A stretch of 64,000 nt of DNA from positions 173,646 through 237,645 of the forward strand of contig JANQJF010000039.1 of assembly GCA_028281765.1 (NCBI GenBank). The letters are read 5' to 3'. The notes under the pieces are model-generated. The model did not search any database, was not told the origin of the DNA, and saw nothing but the letters and a program-made list of their open reading frames with translations. The position numbers and the translations under genes are program-made. The stretch's first letter is position 1, and every line of letters begins with the position of its first letter. Source of the stretch: Planctomycetota bacterium (GTDB lineage Bacteria > Planctomycetota > UBA1135 > UBA2386). Of the stretch, positions 37,218 to 45,649 are shown piece after piece.

Positions 37218-37967
37218 CTATTCGGCGATCTCGATCGACCGCGTCGTCGCGAGGTGGATGCGCTTCTGACCGTCGATCTCGGCCGTGCGCAGGTCGAGGC
37301 TCGTCAGGCGACCCGCGAATTCCTCGCCCGAATGGATGCCGCGGACCTTCTTGCCGACGAAGCCCAGCCGCGAGCAGAACTCGCGCTCCAGTCGGTCGAG
37401 GCGTCCGGCTTCGAGATCCGCGAACGCGCGCTCGATGGCTTCACCGAGGTCGAAGACGACGCACTCGCGATCGACTGTCGCACCCTTCGACACCGCCATG
37501 CTCGTCGCGAGTTCGGCGAGGTCGGGCGGGAAGCTCGTGCGGTTGACGTTGACCCCGATGCCGATCAGGTAGCGGGCGGGGGGATTGCCGGCCGCGTCGA
37601 TCAGGATCCCGGCGATCTTGCGGCCGCCGCAGAGCAGATCGTTGGGCCACTTCATGCGGATCGGCTGGCCGGCGTGACGCTCGACGGCCGCCGCGATCGC
37701 GGCCGGTAGCATCGCGGCGACGATCGTCGGGTCGGGCACCGCCGTCGTCGTGATCCGGTAGGTCACCTCGACGTCCCGGGCGGGTGCGCCGTGCCATTCG
37801 CGGCCCAGTCGCCCTCGGCCGGAGAGCTGCTCGTCGGCCCAGACGACGCCGTCCGTCTCGAGCTCGCCGGCGAGGTCCTGGGTCGACTCGCAGACCGGGA
37901 CGTGACGGAAGTCGGCGAACCGGGTGGCCGCGCGCAGGCGGGTCGGCAAATCGGGTGTCTCGGGCAT
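37218..37967 (-). CDS. birA: Biotin--[acetyl-CoA-carboxylase] ligase
   Basis: The 249-aa product is a monofunctional biotin-protein ligase that attaches biotin to the carrier domain of biotin-dependent carboxylases. Diagnostic motifs are DEQLSGRGRLGREW (the GRGRxGR ATP/biotin-binding loop, residues about 46-58), RMKWPNDLLCGGRKIAGIL and LIGIGVNVNR. The C-terminal SH3-like domain follows (VRGIHSGEEFAGRL). There is no N-terminal helix-turn-helix, so it should not act as a biotin-operon repressor. The start at 37967 is placed by homologous length. It is convergent with the Fic-like gene (4-nt gap) and divergent from the glycosyltransferase gene (58 nt). Confidence 0.93.
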   Translation of the reverse strand: MPETPDLPTRLRAATRFADFRHVPVCESTQDLAGELETDGVVWADEQLSGRGRLGREWHGAPARDVEVTYRITTTAVPDPTIVAAMLPAAIAAAVERHAGQPIRMKWPNDLLCGGRKIAGILIDAAGNPPARYLIGIGVNVNRTSFPPDLAELATSMAVSKGATVDRECVVFDLGEAIERAFADLEAGRLDRLEREFCSRLGFVGKKVRGIHSGEEFAGRLTSLDLRTAEIDGQKRIHLATTRSIEIAE

Positions 37968-38025
37968 GGACGGCGGGGCTCGGGATTGTCGTGAAGTTCG
38001 ACCGTGGGTTGTGCCGATAGCGGAG

Positions 38026-40560
38026 ATGCAACGAACCATCGGTCGCACCGACCGCTGGGGGGCAAAGGATACCAGTAGGTTGGACGAACCCGTCAGGGCG
38101 GATCAGCCGCGCGGCTTCGGCGGCGCGGTCGAAGGGTGGCACGACATCGTGCCGTCGCATGGGCGCATCCTGCGCGTGCCGCAGGATGCGATCCAGGATG
38201 GTCCGTTTCTACGCGTGCCGGAGGGCACCTTCGACGCGGTGTTCGTCGAGACCCTGAGTGAGGGATTCGGCAACGTCGAGTCGTTCGTCACCGAGCTCGC
38301 GAGTCGTCTGGCGCCGGGGGGGCGCCTGTTCCTCGACGCCGAGCACCAGCAGAGCCCGCGGGCGCTGCGCGTGACTCTCGAGGGCAAGCCGAACACGCTG
38401 GATCCGGTCGGGTCGTTCCGGAGACCGGAGATCACGGTCTCGGCGCGACGGTTGCTCGACGCCGCGCGTGGTGCGGGTCTGGCGATCGAGGATCTGTATC
38501 GCCTACCGCATCCCGAGCAGCAGGGTGCCGAGTTCGTTCGCGCGATGATCGATCTCGGCTTCATGGCTTCGGGCTACGCCGGCGGTTCGCCGGCCGCGCG
38601 GCTCTGGCTGTGTGCGTCGCGTCGGGATCCCGCGCCGGGTTCGGTCCTGATCGGTCCGGGTGCGGAGAACGAGCAGCAGCGCACGCGCGCGTGCCTGATG
38701 CAATTCTTGCCGGCCGAGTGGGAAGTGCACGCGTGCACCGAGTCGACCGAGACCGAGGGCTTCAACCGCGGCGTCGCGGCGACGACCGGGGACACGGTGT
38801 GGCTGCTGCGCGCCGGTTCGATGCCGACGCGAGAACTGTTCGATGCGCTCTGGCAGCAGTCCGTGCTGTCGGTCGCCGTCCCGGGCGGTGACGGCGGCGC
38901 GTCGGCGCCGGGCGACGTGGATGGCTGGATGGCCTCGCGTCGCGACCTGATGCGGATCGGTCCGATCGACGAGAGCTGGTCGTCCGATCTGCTCGCGTTC
39001 GAGGAGTACGGCATGCGTCTCGACGCCGCCGGGCTCAACGCCGAGGCGGTCGGTGGAGGGCTCGTCAGTCGGCCGCTCGAGGCGTGCAACCTGGACGCGC
39101 TCGAGGCCGAGTCCAAGGTCCTGTTCGAGCGTTGGGAAGGCGTCGGCACCGAAGCCGATCCGCTGTATCCGGGCCCGAAGGCGAACGATCGCGACCACCG
39201 CGAGCCGCCGCCGTGGCACGGCCGCAAGCCGCGCGTCTCGCTGTGCATGATCGCGCGCGACGAAGAGCGCTTCCTCGATGACTGTCTGCGACGCGCGGGA
39301 CCCGCCGTCGACGAAATCATCGTCGTCGACACGGGGTCCGTGGACCGCACGATCGAGATCGCGCGCTCGCACGGCGCGAAGGTCATCGAACAACCGTGGA
39401 ACGACGACTTCGCGACGCCGCGCAACACGGGTCTGCAGGCTGCTACCGGCGATTGGGTGCTCATTCTCGATGCGGACGAGATGCTCGAGGACGGCGCTGT
39501 CAAAGAGGTGCGTCGGATCGTCGAGGACCCGAACGTCTGTGGCTACCACATCCACTTCACGAACGTCTACGACGACACGAAGACGCTCGGCGTGACGATG
39601 GTGCGGTTGATCCGCAATCTGCCGGGCATCGAGTGGAAGAACCGCATCCACGAACAGATCACGCCGTCGCTGCTCGCGGTCGGTCGCGAGCAGGGCTTGA
39701 TCCTGTCCGCTGCGGACGTGCGCGTCGCGCACTACGGATACACCGGCGAGATCATGGACTCGCGCGGCAAGCTCGAGCGCAACGAGCGGCTGTTCAAGCT
39801 GCAGCTCGAAGAGCAGCCGGACGACGTCTACTCGCTTTACAAGTACGGTGACTTCCTGCGTCGCTGTCCCGGTCGGGACCGCGAAGCGCGCGAAGTGCTC
39901 GAGCGCACCTTCGAGATCATTCTCGAGAACCAGCCGGGCTGCCCGCGCGGCATCCCGTACGCCGGCGAAGTCGCGGCGCTGTGTGCGCTCGAGTACGCCC
40001 GAGAAGACAACTACGACCGCGCCGAGGAGATCCTCGAGATCGCCCTGCGGCGCTTCATGGTGACGCCGAACCTCCATTACATCGCCGCTGGCGTCGCGCT
40101 GCGACGCGGTCGCGAGGACGAGGCGATCGCGCACTACGAGCGGTGTCTGGCCTACCGCGGTCAGACGCTCGTCGTGCCGATCCAGGAGGGCATCACCGGA
40201 CACGTCTCCCTGACCGGCATCGCGCAAGCGCTATTGCAGAAGGGAAACCGCGCGGCCGCGCGTCGCGTTCTCGAGCAGGCGATCGGCATCGACCCGTCGT
40301 ACGACGTGTCGGCGCTCGTGCTCTCACGCCTGTGGGTCGAGGACGGTGACATCCAGCGTGCCGTGCACGTGTTGACCGAATTCCTGCGGGACTACCCGGA
40401 CTCTCCGGGTGCCTGTCAGCAATTGACGTTGTTGCTCGCGCAACTGGGCCACTCCGATCAAGCGCGCCGTTTCGGCGAGCGCGCGATCGAGTTGTTCGAA
40501 GCGGGAGCGTCCGAAATCGAAGCGAACCAGATGAGACAGACTCTGGCGGCTCTCCCGTGA
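38026..40560 (+). CDS. Glycosyltransferase family 2 with TPRs and N-terminal methyltransferase-like remnant
   Basis: The protein has about 844 aa. The N-terminal part contains the late half of a class I methyltransferase fold (FDAVFVETLSEGFGN, then SRLAPGGRLFLDAEH) but no SAM-binding GxGxG motif before it. From about residue 402 a GT2 domain begins (RVSLCMIARDEERFLDDCL), with DTGSVDRT at 435-442 and the DXD-type DADE at 482-485. The C-terminal third consists of TPRs (AIAHYERCLAYRGQ, AARRVLEQAIGIDPSYD). It probably transfers sugar onto protein or a surface polymer. Flagellin is a possible target, since flagellin genes lie 16 kb away, but this is only a suggestion. The ATG at 38026 is preferred; a TTG at 38080 is possible. 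The following TPR gene starts 26 nt after its stop. Confidence 0.85.
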   Translation: MQRTIGRTDRWGAKDTSRLDEPVRADQPRGFGGAVEGWHDIVPSHGRILRVPQDAIQDGPFLRVPEGTFDAVFVETLSEGFGNVESFVTELASRLAPGGRLFLDAEHQQSPRALRVTLEGKPNTLDPVGSFRRPEITVSARRLLDAARGAGLAIEDLYRLPHPEQQGAEFVRAMIDLGFMASGYAGGSPAARLWLCASRRDPAPGSVLIGPGAENEQQRTRACLMQFLPAEWEVHACTESTETEGFNRGVAATTGDTVWLLRAGSMPTRELFDALWQQSVLSVAVPGGDGGASAPGDVDGWMASRRDLMRIGPIDESWSSDLLAFEEYGMRLDAAGLNAEAVGGGLVSRPLEACNLDALEAESKVLFERWEGVGTEADPLYPGPKANDRDHREPPPWHGRKPRVSLCMIARDEERFLDDCLRRAGPAVDEIIVVDTGSVDRTIEIARSHGAKVIEQPWNDDFATPRNTGLQAATGDWVLILDADEMLEDGAVKEVRRIVEDPNVCGYHIHFTNVYDDTKTLGVTMVRLIRNLPGIEWKNRIHEQITPSLLAVGREQGLILSAADVRVAHYGYTGEIMDSRGKLERNERLFKLQLEEQPDDVYSLYKYGDFLRRCPGRDREAREVLERTFEIILENQPGCPRGIPYAGEVAALCALEYAREDNYDRAEEILEIALRRFMVTPNLHYIAAGVALRRGREDEAIAHYERCLAYRGQTLVVPIQEGITGHVSLTGIAQALLQKGNRAAARRVLEQAIGIDPSYDVSALVLSRLWVEDGDIQRAVHVLTEFLRDYPDSPGACQQLTLLLAQLGHSDQARRFGERAIELFEAGASEIEANQMRQTLAALP

Positions 40561-40586
40561 GAGTGCAGCCGAGCAAGGAGACCGAA

Positions 40587-41228
40587 ATGCAATCGACGCA
40601 GACTCCCAGTTCTAGCCCGGCGAATCAGGCCAACCCGGCCGCGGCGCCGCAAGCGGCGATTCCCCAGGACAGTGGCTTCAACCCGATCCCGACGCGCATG
40701 CAGGAGCTCGCGCCGCTGGTCGTCGACCAGCCGAACGAGACCGGCGAAGCGGTCGTCGAGCAGCTCGAGGCGCTCGAGACGCAGCTCGCGAGCGTGCACG
40801 CGATCTCGGCCGAGGCCTACATGAGCCAGGGTGCGTACGAGAAGGCGCTGCAGCACATCGAAGTGTCGGTGTCCTTCGCGACGGACGATGCGCGCTACCA
40901 GAACCAGTGCGGCTACCTCCGCTATCTGACGGGCAACGACCAAGGCGCGATCGAGTGCTTCGAACAGGTCGTCAGTCAGGTCCCGGACCAGATCGACGCG
41001 CTGTGTAACCTCGGCATGGTCCACTTCGGCCAAGAAGACTACGGGACGGCCCGTGAGTGGTTCGTGAAGGCCGTGCAGATCGACCAGACCGACGCCGAGC
41101 TGTGGAACAACCTCGGTGCCGCAACCTTCCAGGCCGGCGACATTCCGGAAGCCGCGAAGTACTTCCGCGCGGCCCTGAGCATCGATCCGAACAACGAGGA
41201 CGCCAAGGCGAACCTCGCCGCCTGCTGA
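40587..41228 (+). CDS. TPR-repeat protein
   Basis: The 213-aa soluble protein has a low-complexity Ser/Ala/Pro/Gln N-terminus (about 35 residues) followed by at least three TPR units (AYMSQGAYEKALQHIEVSVS, GYLRYLTGNDQGAIECFEQV, NLGMVHFGQEDYGTAREWF, NLGAATFQAGDIPEAAKYF). The ATG at 40587 is selected because it has an AAGGAG site at 40575-40580; a GTG at 40557 overlapping the upstream stop lacks one. It is probably a scaffold working with the glycosyltransferase upstream, with which it forms an operon. Confidence 0.85.
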   Translation: MQSTQTPSSSPANQANPAAAPQAAIPQDSGFNPIPTRMQELAPLVVDQPNETGEAVVEQLEALETQLASVHAISAEAYMSQGAYEKALQHIEVSVSFATDDARYQNQCGYLRYLTGNDQGAIECFEQVVSQVPDQIDALCNLGMVHFGQEDYGTAREWFVKAVQIDQTDAELWNNLGAATFQAGDIPEAAKYFRAALSIDPNNEDAKANLAAC

Positions 41229-41258
41229 TCCGCAGGTAGCTGTTTCGGTTCGTTTCGC

Positions 41259-41287
41259 ACCCTGCGAGTGGAGAGCACTCGCGGGGT
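41259..41287. terminator. Bidirectional hairpin terminator candidate
   Basis: A 12-bp inverted repeat, ACCCTGCGAGTG-GAGAG-CACTCGCGGGGT with one G/U-type mismatch, lies between the convergent TPR and DUF2911-like genes, in an 83-nt gap. No U-run follows, but position and stem strength suit both genes. Confidence 0.6.
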
Positions 41288-41311
41288 GGACGTCGTCGCC
41301 GGGTATTCGGT

Positions 41312-42196
41312 CTACATCTCGAACGTCGCTTTCGCGCGGCGTGTGCCGACGACGAACTCGATCGAGACTTCCTTCTTGGTCGCCGTGTAGGAGACGAGCT
41401 TCATCTCCTTGCCGGGCTTGCCCTGCTCCTCCGACCACTCGATCTTGCCTTCGACGACGTGCTTCGCGTCGGGCTTGACGACTTCGCCGAAGCCGAAGCT
41501 CGAGGTCGGCGCGCTCATCAGCGGAATCAGCGTCGCGGACTTGCCGGCGACGATCAGGTTGTAGCCGGTCGGCATGTCCTTCTTGGGCTTCTTCTTCGGA
41601 GTCAGCGTCGCGATCGGAGAAGGCAGCGACTTCTCGACGCGTGCGTCGAGCAGCTCGGTCGGCCAGCGGAACACCATCGCGGTGTAGGCCTTGCCCTTCT
41701 TCTTGGTCGCGTCGAGCGCGACGACCGGGACGTCGAGCGTCGTCGGTCCGAACCTCACGGTCAGCTCGGTCTCGCCGGTCTTCTTCGGCTTGGCCCATGC
41801 GAGCTCGAGCTTCTTCGTCGGCTTGCCCGTGGGCTCGGCGAGCGTGCCGGCCAGCATCACGCTGTCGTTCTTCGCGCCGATCGCGTGACCGCCGCCGTCG
41901 ACCATGAGGTGCAGCTCTTTCTCTCCGGCGCGGTAGATCTTCGCGCGATACGAACCTGGCGCGGCGACGGCGTCTCCGGCGACGAGCGGCACGTCGAGGC
42001 GAATCTGCGACGCCTGATTCATGCCCATGCGCCAGTCGCTGCCGACGGGGAGCTTCTCGAGCGAATGGTTGCCGACGCGGACGGCGCCGTAGTCGACGGC
42101 GATTTCGTGCTTCTTCCAGGCGAGTTCGGCGGTGGTGCGCTGGGCGGGGAGAGTGGCGGCGAGCGTGAAGAGAACGGCGGATGTCGTGCGAATCAT
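41312..42196 (-). CDS. Secreted DUF2911-like protein
   Basis: The 294-aa exported protein starts at the ATG at 42196, where a signal peptide begins (MIRTTSAVLFTLAATLPAQ). The segment GSDWRMGMNQASQIRLDVPL and the following VAAPGSYRAKIYRAGEKELH match the pattern of DUF2911 proteins (WR.G.N.AT...F, then AG.Y.L). The body is rich in lysine-containing linkers (LTPKKKPKKDMP). The function of the family is unknown. The 121-nt gap before the divergent DUF4105-like gene should contain both promoters. Confidence 0.7.
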   Translation of the reverse strand: MIRTTSAVLFTLAATLPAQRTTAELAWKKHEIAVDYGAVRVGNHSLEKLPVGSDWRMGMNQASQIRLDVPLVAGDAVAAPGSYRAKIYRAGEKELHLMVDGGGHAIGAKNDSVMLAGTLAEPTGKPTKKLELAWAKPKKTGETELTVRFGPTTLDVPVVALDATKKKGKAYTAMVFRWPTELLDARVEKSLPSPIATLTPKKKPKKDMPTGYNLIVAGKSATLIPLMSAPTSSFGFGEVVKPDAKHVVEGKIEWSEEQGKPGKEMKLVSYTATKKEVSIEFVVGTRRAKATFEM

Positions 42197-42317
42197 CGAG
42201 TGTCGTAGGGGTTTGCGATCCAAGGGGCGGACTGCGCTACGCGAAGAGTGCCCATGCGTTCCGTCAATCTTTGCGCCCTCTTTGGTGTTACCCCCCAAGT
42301 TGTTATGACCAACCGCG

Positions 42318-43364
42318 ATGCAGCGCGATCTGCAGCCTGGCCAGCGGTCGCCGTTCCGATTCTTGCGGGTCGTAGCGATCGTCGTGATCGGAGTGGTCGT
42401 CGTCTTCGCCACGGCGTGGACGGCCCTGGCGATCTACTACTCGAACTTGCCCGGTGGCATCGTGCGGACAGGGGCGTCCCTGGGATTCGTGCTGATCACG
42501 GCCGCGAGTTTCGGTCTGCTCCGGCGACGCGTGCGCACGCTCGTGGTCTTCGCCGTCGCGTTTGCGCTCATTCTCGGCTGGTGGCTGACCATCCCTCCGT
42601 CGCACGATCGCGATTGGGCCGTCGACGTTGCCGTTCTGCCGAGCGTCACCGTCGACGGTGACCTCGCGACCGTTCGCGACATCCGAGTCTTCGAGTATCG
42701 CAGCAACGACGACTTCGACGCGCGCTACGACACTCGGACCTACGACCTGAACACCATCGAGTCGTTGGATCTCGTCTTGTCGTACTGGGACGGCAATCGC
42801 GACATCGCGCACACGATGCTGAGCTTCGGCTTCGAAGACGGACGATGGCTGACGTTGTCGATCGAAACGCGTCGCGAGAAAGGCGAGGGCTACTCGACGG
42901 TCACCGGCTTCTTCAAGCAGTTCGAGCTGATCTACGTCTTGGCCGACGAACGCGACGCGCTTCGCGTTCGTGCCGTGCATCGCGACGAACAGCTCTACAT
43001 CTATCCGTTCAAGACGACCCCGGAGCAGAACCGGATCATCTTCACCAATCTGATCGAGATGGTGAACGGGCTCGTGGGGCGGCCGGAGTGGTACAACGCG
43101 ATCGAGTACAACTGCACGACGGCGATGGCGCCGCTGGGCAAAGGGCTACCCCAGGGGCCTCGCTGTGATATCCGAAGGTTGTTCAACGGGCACGTCGACG
43201 AGTTCGAGTACGAGCTGAAGGGCATCCCGGCGGACGAGTCGGACGGGCTGCCGTTCGACGAGATGCGCGCGCTGCATCGCGTGACTGAGTTTGCGAAGCG
43301 GTATGCGGACGATCCGGAGTTCTCGAACAAGATGCGTTCGCATCTGCCGCGGCGTCGGCGGTGA
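42318..43364 (+). CDS. Membrane protein with DUF4105-like periplasmic domain
   Basis: The 348-aa product has two to three N-terminal TM helices (about residues 16-38, 46-63 and 70-88) followed by a periplasmic domain. The domain carries signatures of DUF4105/Lnb-type proteins: FEYRSNDDFDARYDTR, SLDLVLSYW, SFGFEDGRWLTLSIETRREKGE and an IEYNCTT motif with Cys266. That cysteine, embedded in NCTT, is a likely catalytic or structural residue because it is the most conserved point of the family. Homologues of this fold are linked to lipoprotein N-acylation in some bacteria, but that activity is not established for this one. The next gene begins 19 nt after its stop. Confidence 0.75.
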   Translation: MQRDLQPGQRSPFRFLRVVAIVVIGVVVVFATAWTALAIYYSNLPGGIVRTGASLGFVLITAASFGLLRRRVRTLVVFAVAFALILGWWLTIPPSHDRDWAVDVAVLPSVTVDGDLATVRDIRVFEYRSNDDFDARYDTRTYDLNTIESLDLVLSYWDGNRDIAHTMLSFGFEDGRWLTLSIETRREKGEGYSTVTGFFKQFELIYVLADERDALRVRAVHRDEQLYIYPFKTTPEQNRIIFTNLIEMVNGLVGRPEWYNAIEYNCTTAMAPLGKGLPQGPRCDIRRLFNGHVDEFEYELKGIPADESDGLPFDEMRALHRVTEFAKRYADDPEFSNKMRSHLPRRRR

Positions 43365-43383
43365 GCGCGGTAGAGTGGATGTG

Positions 43384-45630
43384 ATGAGGAACGGAATGCG
43401 GAATCGGCGAAGCTTCGGCCAGCGGTTGTGGGCCAGTGGCGTTCTGCTCGTGCTCATGACGGTGTGCGGCGTCGCGTCAGCGCAGGAGAACGCATTGCGA
43501 AACAAGGCGCCCAAGATCGGCCTCGTGCTCAGTGGCGGCGGAGCACGCGGCTCGGCGCACGTTGGTGTGATCAAGGTGCTCGAGGAGCTCCGCATTCCGA
43601 TCCACGCGATCGCCTCGAACAGCATGGGGGCCCTAGTCGGCGGTGCGTATGCATACGGGCTGTCGCCGAGCGACATGGAGGCGACTCTGACGAGCGTCGA
43701 CTGGACGCAGGCTTTGTCCGATCGTCCGCATCGCACCGACCTGGCGTTCCGCCGCAAGCAAGACAGTTTGAACTTCTTGGTCGATCTGACGTTCGGCTTC
43801 CGCGACTTCCGCTTCGTGTTACCGAAGGGACTCGTGCAGGGGCACTACACGAGCAACATCCTCAAGTTCATGGCGCTCGACGCGCACCACGTGCGCCACT
43901 TCGACGATTTGCCGATCCCGTTCCGCGCGGTTGCGACCGAGATCGGCACGGGCGACGAGGTGGTTCTCGAGTCCGGCAGTCTGCCGTTGGCAATGACCGC
44001 GAGCATGGCGATCCCCGGCTTCTTCTCGCCGGTGTCGATCGACGGGCGCGAGCTCGTGGACGGGATGGTGGTCAACAACATTCCGATCGATGTCGGCAAG
44101 GCGATGGGTGTCGATGTCGTCATCGCGGTCGATATCGGCACTCCGCTCCTGAAGCCGGAGGAGATCACGGACCTGCTGGCGGTCACGGGGCAGATGGTCA
44201 GCATCCTGATGCAGCGGACCATCGATGAGCGGCGCGCGCTTCTGACGGACGAGGACGTGTTGATCGAGCCCGACCTCGGCGATATCTCGTCGACCAGCTT
44301 CGACCGTGTGGCGGAGGGCATCGAGATCGGTGAGAAAGCCGCTCGTGCGATGGCCGATACGTTGCGTCAGTTCTCCGTCTCGGAGGCCGAGTATCAGGAG
44401 TTCCTGAAATCGCAACGACGTCCCGCTACGCCGATGCCGATCCTGGAGCGCGTGGTCCTCGATAATCAGTCTCGGCTCGATGACCGGGCGTTCACGTCGC
44501 GGATGCGGCTCCGGGCGGGGGATCGCTTCGATCCAGAAGTGTTGGAAGCCGACATCGAGTCGATCTTCGGGTTGGACGACTTCGAACGCGTGACCTTCGA
44601 CCTGCACCGCACCGATTCGGGGCGCGCGGTTCTCACGCTCGTGATCGTCCCGAAGTCGTGGGGGCCCAGCTATCTCCGGTTCGGCCTCAACCTCGAAGAC
44701 GATCTCGATGGCGAAGCGACCTACAACTTCCGGGTCAACTACACCGCGCGGAACCTCAATTCGCTCGGGGGTGAGTGGCGCAACGATGCGCAAGTCGGCC
44801 GGCAGATCCGGTTCGCGTCGGAGTTCTTCCAGCCGGTCGCCGCGGCGTCGCCGTTCTTCATCGCGCCGGCGATCGAATACAACGAGATCCGCATCAACGA
44901 GTTCGCGAACGGACAGAGGGTCGGCGTCTTCGACGTCGGATTCAGCCAAGTTGGAATCGACGCGGGCATGCTGCTCGGCAACTGGGGCGAGATTCGAGTC
45001 GGCCTGCAGCGGTCTCGCGGCGACATCTCGGCGGACGTCACTTCGACTCCCCTGAGTGTCGGCTCGTTCGATGACGCCGGGATACGCGTCTTGCTGAACG
45101 TCGATATGCTGGACTCGCCCAACTTCCCGCAGTTCGGAGGTGCCGGGTCCGTGGAGTACTTCGCTTCGAGCACGGAGCTTGGGGCCGACGACGACTACCA
45201 GCGATTCGCGCTGACCGGCGCATACGCACACACCTTCGGTCGGCAGACCGTGATCCCGGTCATCAGCTGGGGCACGCGGTTCGAGTCCGTCCTGCCGTCC
45301 TATCGACTGCACCGCACCGGTGGCTTCCTGAATCTCTCCGGCCTGGCGCGGGAGGAGATTGCAGGCCAGCACGCGCTCTTGATGCAGCTCATCACCTATC
45401 GCCTCGTCGGTGGCCGACGAGGCGAGTCCTTCGGGATGCCGATCTACATCGGTGGTTCGCTCGAGGCCGGGAGCGTGACCGACGACCGAGATCGAATTGG
45501 CGATGACCTGATCATGGCCGGTAGCGGGTTCATCGGCATCGACTCACCGGTCGGGCCGATCTACCTCGGCTACGGCGCGGCCGAGGGCGGGCGGAATTCG
45601 GTGTATCTGTTCGTCGGCAGGCCGTTCTAG
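43384..45630 (+). CDS. Patatin-like phospholipase with POTRA and outer-membrane barrel (PlpD-like)
   Basis: The 748-aa product has a signal peptide (cleavage after GVASA). A patatin domain covers about residues 43-330, with oxyanion loop GGGARG (51-56), a nucleophile-elbow SNSMG with Ser80 and catalytic Asp226 in VDGM. A POTRA-like segment (about 385-450, LRAGDRFDPEVLEADIES) and a BamA/FhaC-like 16-strand barrel region follow, ending in Phe (VGRPF), the normal outer-membrane-protein terminus. This order is that of type Vd (PlpD) autotransporters and BamL-like proteins, in which a lipase domain is exported through its own barrel. The elbow has Ser instead of the usual first Gly (GxSxG), and DGM replaces DGG/DGA. 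The ATG at 43384 is chosen because it begins the signal peptide. Confidence 0.88.
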   Translation: MRNGMRNRRSFGQRLWASGVLLVLMTVCGVASAQENALRNKAPKIGLVLSGGGARGSAHVGVIKVLEELRIPIHAIASNSMGALVGGAYAYGLSPSDMEATLTSVDWTQALSDRPHRTDLAFRRKQDSLNFLVDLTFGFRDFRFVLPKGLVQGHYTSNILKFMALDAHHVRHFDDLPIPFRAVATEIGTGDEVVLESGSLPLAMTASMAIPGFFSPVSIDGRELVDGMVVNNIPIDVGKAMGVDVVIAVDIGTPLLKPEEITDLLAVTGQMVSILMQRTIDERRALLTDEDVLIEPDLGDISSTSFDRVAEGIEIGEKAARAMADTLRQFSVSEAEYQEFLKSQRRPATPMPILERVVLDNQSRLDDRAFTSRMRLRAGDRFDPEVLEADIESIFGLDDFERVTFDLHRTDSGRAVLTLVIVPKSWGPSYLRFGLNLEDDLDGEATYNFRVNYTARNLNSLGGEWRNDAQVGRQIRFASEFFQPVAAASPFFIAPAIEYNEIRINEFANGQRVGVFDVGFSQVGIDAGMLLGNWGEIRVGLQRSRGDISADVTSTPLSVGSFDDAGIRVLLNVDMLDSPNFPQFGGAGSVEYFASSTELGADDDYQRFALTGAYAHTFGRQTVIPVISWGTRFESVLPSYRLHRTGGFLNLSGLAREEIAGQHALLMQLITYRLVGGRRGESFGMPIYIGGSLEAGSVTDDRDRIGDDLIMAGSGFIGIDSPVGPIYLGYGAAEGGRNSVYLFVGRPF

Positions 45631-45633
45631 CGA

Positions 45634-45649
45634 GAGGCGGATCCGTCTC
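45634..45649. terminator. Weak hairpin between convergent genes
   Basis: GAGGCGGA-TCCGTCTC, with one mismatch and no clear loop, spans the 17-nt gap between the patatin-barrel and efflux genes. It is a possible shared terminator, but the support is thin. Confidence 0.25.
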
